From positions 1 through 11,919 of the forward strand of contig JAFYUD010000163.1 in NCBI GenBank assembly GCA_017549665.1: a stretch of DNA of 11,919 nt, written 5' to 3'. The number at the start of each line of letters is the position of its first letter. Position 1 is the stretch's first letter. Source of the stretch: Clostridia bacterium. Lineage in GTDB: Bacteria > Bacillota_A > Clostridia > Oscillospirales > Acutalibacteraceae. The position numbers were made by a program, and so were the translations under genes. Positions 1 through 5,700 of this stretch are shown one piece after another. The notes below the pieces were generated by a model. That model ran no database searches. It was given only the letters and a program-made list of their open reading frames with translations, and was not told where the DNA came from.

Positions 1-983
1 GCGAGACATTCTGCTTTACCCATTGCACAGTTGACGAAATGATCAATTTCATTCTGGAAAAGACCGTCAAATGAAAGAGCAGTGTTTTCGTCAAAGTCAA
101 CGTTTACAAGGTAATTGTTCATTTCTGTGTAAATTTCAACCTGAGGATCAAGCTTGCAGCCTGCTTTTGAACCGAAAATCTGAATATTTCCTTCGGGTTT
201 CTTGATGTTAAGGCTGAATGAAGCTTCAATACTGAGAACTGCTCCGTTATCAAATCTGATCATAGCAGATGCAAGGTCTTCAACATCACAGATGTCACCT
301 TTCTTTGCGTCAGCTGCAAGGTAACCGCCTGTTCTGATTACGTCGGGACGATTGTAAAGCTTCTGGAATGTAGCACCGTAAACGGATACGGGCTGAGGAC
401 ATCCGAGAAGATATCTTACAAGGTCAATAACATGAACACCAAGATCGATAAGGGGACCGCCGCCTGAACGTGACTTGTCACCGAACCAGCCGCCGGGATT
501 ACCGTTTCTTCTGAGGTATGTTGCTTTTGCGTAGTAAATATCACCGAAATTGCCTGCATCGATGAAATCCTTTACAACCTTGCAGTCATTTCCGAATCTT
601 CTTACAAAGCCGATCTGAAGAACCTTACCGTTTCTGTCAGCAGCTTCCTTCATTTTCATAGCTTCTTCAGCATTCATAGCCATGGGCTTTTCGCAGATTA
701 CATGCTTGCCTGCATTGAGCGCAGCAATAGTGCACTCTGCATGAGCACTGTTCCATGTGGTAACACTTACAATATCAATTTCGGGAAGAGCTCTGAACAT
801 TTCATCCTTGTCTGTGAAGCAACGCTCTTTTGCAACGCCGTATTTTTCAGCTTTCTGATATAATCTTTCTTCGTTGATATCGCAGAATGCGTAAAGTTCA
901 ACGTCAGGATTATTGATATAACCGTTGATGTGCTCCTGGCTGATGCTACCTACGCCGATAACTGCTGCTTTTATTTTATTCAT
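1..983 (-). CDS. Gfo/Idh/MocA-family NAD(P)-dependent oxidoreductase, 3' end outside window
   Basis: Reading back from the ATG at 983-981, 327 codons are open to the window edge. The N-terminus is a Rossmann dinucleotide-binding fold with GVGSIS at residues 10-15. The family EKP motif is at 98-100, with K99 the expected catalytic lysine. DLGVHVID at 180-187 supplies the D-x-G-x-H-x-x-D motif with candidate catalytic H184. Members of this family oxidise or reduce sugars, inositols and related polyols using NAD(P)(H) in the cytoplasm; the substrate cannot be told from sequence. Family proteins are usually about 330-400 residues, so only a short C-terminal part is missing. A strong Shine-Dalgarno (TAAGGAGGT, complement of 991-999) fixes the start. 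The gene is divergent from the PHP-domain gene and has its own promoter at 1013-1041. No oddities are seen in the visible part. Confidence 0.93.
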   Translation of the reverse strand, partial: MNKIKAAVIGVGSISQEHINGYINNPDVELYAFCDINEERLYQKAEKYGVAKERCFTDKDEMFRALPEIDIVSVTTWNSAHAECTIAALNAGKHVICEKPMAMNAEEAMKMKEAADRNGKVLQIGFVRRFGNDCKVVKDFIDAGNFGDIYYAKATYLRRNGNPGGWFGDKSRSGGGPLIDLGVHVIDLVRYLLGCPQPVSVYGATFQKLYNRPDVIRTGGYLAADAKKGDICDVEDLASAMIRFDNGAVLSIEASFSLNIKKPEGNIQIFGSKAGCKLDPQVEIYTEMNNYLVNVDFDENTALSFDGLFQNEIDHFVNCAMGKAECL

Positions 984-1012
984 GGATAAAACCTCCTTAA
1001 TCATCTTAATTA

Positions 1013-1041
1013 ATACTAACAGAAATTGAAGTTCATTTCAA
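1013..1041 (-). promoter_or_regulatory. Promoter of the Gfo/Idh/MocA gene
   Basis: On the minus strand TTGAAA (complement of 1036-1041) is followed after exactly 17 bp by TAGTAT (complement of 1013-1018). A TG sits one base upstream of the -10, giving an extended -10 element. The predicted transcript start is about 25 bases before the initiation codon, leaving room for the ribosome site only. This is a sigma-A type promoter inferred from consensus match. Confidence 0.6.
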
Positions 1042-1058
1042 TATTTTTAACAATATTT
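1025..1058. repeat. Short inverted and direct repeats between divergent promoters
   Basis: ATTGAA (1025-1030) and TTCAAT (1037-1042) form an inverted repeat with a 6-base spacer. CAATATTT occurs twice in direct orientation (1039-1046 and 1051-1058). They overlap the minus-strand -35 and lie just upstream of the plus-strand -35, where a regulator could act on both genes. In such AT-rich DNA short repeats arise easily by chance, so an operator role is only a guess. Confidence 0.3.
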
Positions 1059-1059
1059 A

Positions 1060-1088
1060 TTGAAAAAACTGATTTTAAGATATATAAT
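1060..1088 (+). promoter_or_regulatory. Promoter of the PHP-domain gene
   Basis: TTGAAA (1060-1065), a 17-bp spacer and a perfect TATAAT (1083-1088) form a near-consensus sigma-A promoter. Transcription would start near 1095, about 20 bases before the ATG at 1115, leaving just the AGAGGT ribosome site in the leader. Confidence 0.75.
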
Positions 1089-1114
1089 AATTTTCAGAAA
1101 AGAGGTAATTAATA

Positions 1115-1783
1115 ATGAAATATGTTTATGAACCGCATTTTCACACAAAGGATGTAAGTACTTGTGCATGTATTTATGCTCAGCAGGCTGCTGAAATCTA
1201 CAAAAATGCAGGATATTCAGGTGTTGTTGTAACTGATCATTTTTCGCAGGAGTGTTTTGATAAGAAATATCCCGGTGAAAACTGGAAAGAAAAAATTGAC
1301 TATTTTCTTACGGGCTTCCGTAACGCAAAAAAAGCCGAGACCGGAGAATTTGCTGTAATACTCGGTCTCGAAGCCAGATTTGAAAATGATAACGATTATC
1401 TTGTTTTCGGTGTTGATGAAGATTTTCTTTACAATAATGAATGGTGTACAAAGATGACAATAAAAGAGTTTAAAAAGCTCGCAGAGGAAAATCAGCTTAC
1501 TGTCATTCAGGCGCATCCTTTCAGAATAAATTCTACAATTACCAATCCGAGATATATTGACGGAATTGAAATTTATAACGGTAACAGAAGACATGATTCT
1601 TCAAACAATATTGCTGAAATGTGGGCAAAGAAACACGGCTTTATTACTACATCAGGTTCTGATTTTCATGAACATGAGGATCTTGCGAGGGGCGGTATGC
1701 TCTTTGACCGGTTTATAAGTGATTCAAAACAGTTCAGAGCTGAACTTCTGGCAGGCAGATACGAACTTAAAAAGCCGTATTGA
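1115..1783 (+). CDS. PHP-domain metal-dependent phosphoesterase
   Basis: This 222-residue protein has the full set of PHP (polymerase and histidinol phosphatase) metal ligands in order: H8-x-H10, D41-H42, E86 in GLEARF, H134 in QAHPFR, and D183-x-H185 in SGSDFHEHE. These residues bind a di- or trinuclear metal centre that hydrolyses phosphoesters. Stand-alone PHP proteins of about this length include histidinol phosphatases, nucleotide 3',5'-phosphatases and uncharacterised enzymes; the substrate is not evident here. There is no signal peptide, so the protein is cytoplasmic. The ATG is preceded by AGAGGT (1101-1106) and a good promoter. The gene is divergent from the oxidoreductase gene and may share control with it. 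Its last 17 bases overlap, tail-to-tail, the end of the reductase gene on the other strand. Confidence 0.88.
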   Translation: MKYVYEPHFHTKDVSTCACIYAQQAAEIYKNAGYSGVVVTDHFSQECFDKKYPGENWKEKIDYFLTGFRNAKKAETGEFAVILGLEARFENDNDYLVFGVDEDFLYNNEWCTKMTIKEFKKLAEENQLTVIQAHPFRINSTITNPRYIDGIEIYNGNRRHDSSNNIAEMWAKKHGFITTSGSDFHEHEDLARGGMLFDRFISDSKQFRAELLAGRYELKKPY

Positions 1784-2306
1784 AAAACTCTTTGGCAAGA
1801 GCTTTGACTTTACAGATTTCATCGTTTTGTAAAGTGCTTCTCTTGTCAGTTTCTGTAAAAAAGAATGAACCGCAGAATTCCGTATTTAATTCAGAAAACG
1901 CCATTCTGCTTTGTTTTTCCATTACCTCAATTGAAAATTTTCCGCTTTTACCGCAGGAGGCAAGCAAAAAGCCTTTACGGTCAGAGGCGGTTTTTTCTTG
2001 CATGAATAAAGGCTGAAGACGGTCAAGAAAAGCTTTCATCGGAGCAGGGAAGGAGTAGTTGTAAACAGGAGAAGCAAATATAACAAAATCTGCAGAAAAA
2101 ATGTCGCTTATAATAGCATCTGTGTCATTCATTCTGCATTTTTTTTCTGTGATGCAGTAGTCGCATCCTGTACAAGGTGCAATTTTTTCATCATACATAT
2201 TGTAAATATGAATTTCACTTCGGTATTCCGACAGAAATATTTCGGTGAGCTGAGATGTGAAACCGTTTTTTTTCGGAGAAGCATTAAGCACTATAACTTT
2301 ATTCAT
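1767..2306 (-). CDS. Flavodoxin-fold NAD(P)H-dependent FMN reductase / iron-sulfur flavoprotein-like
   Basis: The 179-residue protein opens with a beta strand and the FMN phosphate loop typical of NADPH-dependent FMN reductases (VLNASPKKNGFTSQL, residues 6-20). SPVYNYSFPAPMKAFLDR around residues 79-96 is the second flavin-contacting segment of the family. Between them C45, C48, C51 and C57 form C-x2-C-x2-C-x5-C, the compact cysteine pattern described for the [4Fe-4S] cluster of archaeal iron-sulfur flavoprotein (Isf). It probably transfers electrons from NAD(P)H or ferredoxin to an unidentified acceptor in the cytoplasm. Many uncharacterised clostridial paralogues share this layout, so no finer name is justified. 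The start is supported by AGAAAGGT (complement of 2316-2323) with a 9-base spacer. The gene lies just downstream of a tRNA gene and its terminator, and its 3' end overlaps the PHP gene. Confidence 0.85.
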   Translation of the reverse strand: MNKVIVLNASPKKNGFTSQLTEIFLSEYRSEIHIYNMYDEKIAPCTGCDYCITEKKCRMNDTDAIISDIFSADFVIFASPVYNYSFPAPMKAFLDRLQPLFMQEKTASDRKGFLLASCGKSGKFSIEVMEKQSRMAFSELNTEFCGSFFFTETDKRSTLQNDEICKVKALAKEFFNTAF

Positions 2307-2335
2307 TTCTGCAGTACCTTTCTGTAAATTTAAGT

Positions 2336-2372
2336 AAAAAAGCCTGATTTGTACATCAACAAATCAGGCTTT
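2336..2372 (-). terminator. Rho-independent terminator after tRNA-Leu
   Basis: A perfect 13-bp stem (2339-2351 with 2360-2372, core AGCCTGATTTG/CAAATCAGGCT) has an 8-base loop. On the minus strand it ends in a run of Ts (complement of 2336-2341). It lies five bases beyond the tRNA CCA end, so it terminates the tRNA transcript. On the plus strand there is no T run after the stem, so it acts in one direction. Confidence 0.88.
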
Positions 2373-2376
2373 CCTG

Positions 2377-2463
2377 TGGTGCCGGTGACCGGGGTCGAAC
2401 CGGTACGGTATCGCTACCAACGGATTTTGAGTCCGTCACGTCTGCCAATTCCATCACACCGGC
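2377..2463 (-). tRNA. tRNA-Leu (anticodon CAA)
   Basis: The minus strand folds as a class II tRNA. The 7-bp acceptor stem is GCCGGTG/CACCGGC, followed by discriminator A and an encoded CCA (2377-2379). The D-loop has the leucine-type GGAATTGGCAGA. The anticodon stem ACGGA/TCCGT has loop CTCAAAA, giving anticodon CAA at 2427-2429, which reads UUG. A long variable arm (GGTA-GCGA-TACC) and a T arm ACCGG-TTCGACC-CCGGT complete it. The long variable arm and anticodon both say leucine. It has its own promoter and terminator and is not part of a visible tRNA cluster. Confidence 0.97.
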
Positions 2464-2477
2464 ATATTTGCTTGGAT

Positions 2478-2506
2478 ATTATAACCCATCATTATTTAAA
2501 AATCAA
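2478..2506 (-). promoter_or_regulatory. Promoter of tRNA-Leu
   Basis: On the minus strand TTGATT (complement of 2501-2506), a 17-bp spacer and a perfect TATAAT (complement of 2478-2483) lie just upstream of the tRNA. The predicted start is about 8 bases before the mature 5' end, a normal spacing for a stable-RNA promoter. Confidence 0.78.
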
Positions 2507-2601
2507 GAGAAATATCAACTTTTCATCAAAATGCATAAATATGTGGAATATAGGCTGTGAAAAACTCGATAAAAATATTCTTACTTTTTTTTGAAATTGA
2601 C

Positions 2602-2630
2602 TTGCAAAATGCTTCAATTTTAGTTATAAT
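2602..2630 (+). promoter_or_regulatory. Promoter of the 1775-residue secreted protein gene
   Basis: TTGCAA (2602-2607), 17 bp, then a perfect TATAAT (2625-2630) make a good sigma-A promoter. An alternative -35, TTGACT at 2597-2602, would be 22 bp away and too far. The transcript would carry a leader of roughly 95 bases. The rest of the gap between the tRNA promoter and this one (2507-2596) is plain AT-rich sequence in which I see nothing. Confidence 0.72.
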
Positions 2631-2640
2631 GACTATAACT
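2622..2640. promoter_or_regulatory. Operator-like palindrome over the -10 element
   Basis: AGTTATAATGACTATAACT is an imperfect palindrome around G2631: eight of nine base pairs match, including seven uninterrupted at each end. It covers the -10 box and the expected transcription start, where a dimeric repressor would block RNA polymerase. No regulator gene is in the window and the site is AT-rich, so binding is inferred from position and symmetry only. Confidence 0.42.
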
Positions 2641-2732
2641 GAAAATAGCGGTAATATTGAATGTAATATGTGTATGAATTGTTACGAAAATGTTACTGAA
2701 TTTCAAAATTCTATGTAATAGGAGTTGATTAA

Positions 2733-5700
2733 ATGAAGCTTATGAAGAAAACGCTCTGCATTTTTATGTCTGTACTTATGATGTTTTCTGCATTGTCTGT
2801 AGGCCTTGTCGGTCATGCAGCAGATGATGCTCTTGCAGGTTCATACAGAGCTCTTGCGTATGCTTTCTTTAACTACACTAGGGATACTGCTTACGGTTCC
2901 AATGATTTTATCATCACAAAGGATGAAGCAGGTATTCCGTCACTGACTATCCTCGGTGACCTTTCAAAATATGATACATCTACTCATGCTGATGGTTATG
3001 AGTATGCGGCAGACGATGGCACCCCCATCCGTTCAGTTGCTTATGACCATAAAGTAACTGCAAAGGATGACAGTAGCTATACTATCAGAAATGCAACAAA
3101 TACTTTCCTTGGTATTGTAGATAAAATCATCAGCTACGAATACGGTGTCGGTAACTATACTGTTCCCATGATTATTGATGCTGTTTCAAATGAGCTTATG
3201 TATACGAAGGCTGATGACGGAGAGTATCTCTTCCTCGACGGTTATACATATTATACTGATATTCAGGGTAATATTGTTGCACGTTCAGAGGAGAAGACAT
3301 ATACTGTTGAAGATGACGGCGATATCGTTTATGATGCAGTTATGACTGAAGATCCCGATGAAGAGGCAACAGAGCTTCAGCAGAAGATTGAAGCAGGCGT
3401 ATATACTGCAAAAACACTTCTTGAAATCTGTGACGTTGAAACTGTTATCGGTTATATGTGTGGTAACTGTACAAGTGTAAACTCAGGTAACTGGTTCCAT
3501 AACTTTGAGTTCACTGTTTATACAGACGTTGAAACTGTGCTTATTCATGAAGGACAGAATCTTAAGAATGCAGCTCTTACCACATATGAAACAACTGTTA
3601 CATGGACAAATGACAGACAGTTTGATGATTCAGGTCTCAAGGCTCAGTATTATAACCTTGGTTACACTAAGACTGAGACTTCAGACTCAACAACAATCAG
3701 ACGTGACCTCAAGAATTTAGAGAAAACACTGGATAATTACTTCGCCAAGTATCTTGCCGGTGGTCTTCTTGAAAATGCAACAAATGCAACTCTTATAAAT
3801 TCATATTATCCTGAGGTATCTTCAGGACTTACTGTATTCAACAGTATTTCCGATAACGCAAAGATTGCAGTTTTCGGTCAGAAGGCAACAGCTTACATGA
3901 GCCTTGTTACACTTCTTACTCCTATGCTCGGTACATCAAGCGGTATTGATAATTACGCTCCTACACATACATATTCTAAATATACAGATAAGAACGGTAA
4001 TAATATCGAATTCAGGGTTACAACAGATAAGGTTGCAAGCTTTGTAAGTGCAATCGATGCTCTTCTTGGCAATCCTGCAATCACAAAGGTTCTCGGAATG
4101 TTCCTTGACCTTTCTCAGTTCGGTATTGACCTTGAAGCAAACAACAACGCAACACCCAAGGAAGCTATTGAAATGGGCGTTGCAAACATGCTGTTTACTG
4201 ATGATATCGTAAACATGCTTATCGAATTGATTTATCCCATGATTGCAAACCTTATTGGTGAGCTTCTTACAGACGCTTTTATTAACAACATGCTTGAAGG
4301 CGTATGGAACGGCTTGGACAACCTTGTTGGCAGTCTTGCAGATAACGGTTCTTCATGGCTCTGTCTTATCATGGGTGTTCTTGCTCAGGAGCTTCATGTT
4401 ACTCTTACTCCTGCAGGTATGGCATGGATCTGGAACATGTACGGCTATACAACAGATACACAGTACAACTTCTGTGATATGAAGGGCATGCATGATATGC
4501 TCAAGGCTGCAAAGGGCGGTAAGAATAACGACGGTGCTGACCACAGCACAGGCGACTATTATGCTCTTCCCTGTATGTACAGTGAGTATTATCTTGATCA
4601 TTGGAAAGATGTAAAATGGGATCAGATGGTATGGAATATCAACGGCAGCAGAGACAGATTCCTTCTTGCTCTTGATGCTGCTCTTGCTCCTCTTGCTCCC
4701 TTGCTTGCAGTTCTTCTCGGTGACGCAGAAACAGGAAAGATGGACGTTACAAGTGTTCTTCTTATCAACCTCTATCTTATCCTTAACGATGGTGATAATT
4801 TCCATCTTTATAATGATATCCTTGTTCCTGTTCTTGAGACATTAGGCATTACAATGGATGATGAAGGTCTTCTCTCAGCAACTCAGTTTGAATCTTATGC
4901 ATCAAGACTTGAACCCGATGCAGGCACAACTGCAGCAGATATTTCAAACTTCCTTAATAAGGGTATTCTTAATCCTCTTCTTAACTGGGTGTTTGACGAA
5001 GTTCTTGAAGATCCCATCCAGACAGTTATGACTCTTGTTCCTAACCTGTCACATCTTCTTACATCAGGTGCAGTTTTCTCAATTCTTGAAGGCATCAAAA
5101 TTCCTCTTAAGATTGACGTCGGTGGCGCATTGCCCATTGAAATTATGACTCTTGATCTTGATACATTTGGTCTTAGTACAAGTGATCTTGCTTTCCTTGA
5201 CTCATTACAGGGCGTTCTTACTCTTATCGGTCTTGATGTTGATACAGGTGAGCCCATCGTCGGTTACTATGATGCAAATGACAGCCGTGGTATGGTTTAT
5301 GCCCCCGGTGATGAAGGGTATGATCCTGATAAGCACACAGAGGCAACAGCTTCAGCTTACATCAGTGCTTTCGGTGACAAAAACCTCAATTATACATCGA
5401 ACGAATTTAAAACTGAAATTTTCGCTGTTGATGAAAATGGTGAATACACAGAGTATGCAGTAAAAGGTGTTGTAGGTTATTACAACTCTGAGACACAGAA
5501 AATTGTTGATAGTATCGGTGCTCGTCCTGAACTCTATACTGAGCTTTTCGAGTACTATGCATACAGTGTATCCGAAGAATATTACGATCCCGATCTTGAT
5601 CAGATTGTAAACAAAACAACAACTTACAAGGTTCGTACACTTGCTGAAGTACCTGCAGAGTATAAGGAAGACTGTGAAAAGGTTCTTACTTACGAAACAA

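Noticed and set aside
1788..1801. Small hairpin CTCTT-TGGC-AAGAG after the PHP gene as a terminator
   Set aside because: It has only five base pairs, a weak T tract, and lies inside the coding end of the convergent reductase gene.
2349..2594. 81-codon plus-strand open frame across the tRNA region
   Set aside because: It runs through the antisense of the tRNA and its terminator, has no ribosome site and gives no protein-like composition beyond the tRNA complement.
2697..2710. GAATTT-CA-AAATTC in the leader of the giant gene as a hairpin or riboswitch
   Set aside because: The two-base loop cannot close, the arms are all A/T but one pair, and no known riboswitch core is recognisable in the roughly 92-base leader.
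4353..4805. 150-codon minus-strand frame inside the giant gene
   Set aside because: It is fully antisense to a well-supported coding frame, has no upstream ribosome site, and its Cys/Ile/His-rich translation is typical of an antisense shadow.
4895..5257. 120-codon minus-strand frame inside the giant gene
   Set aside because: It is Arg/Ser-rich shadow coding opposite acidic and leucine codons of the giant gene, with no initiation signals.
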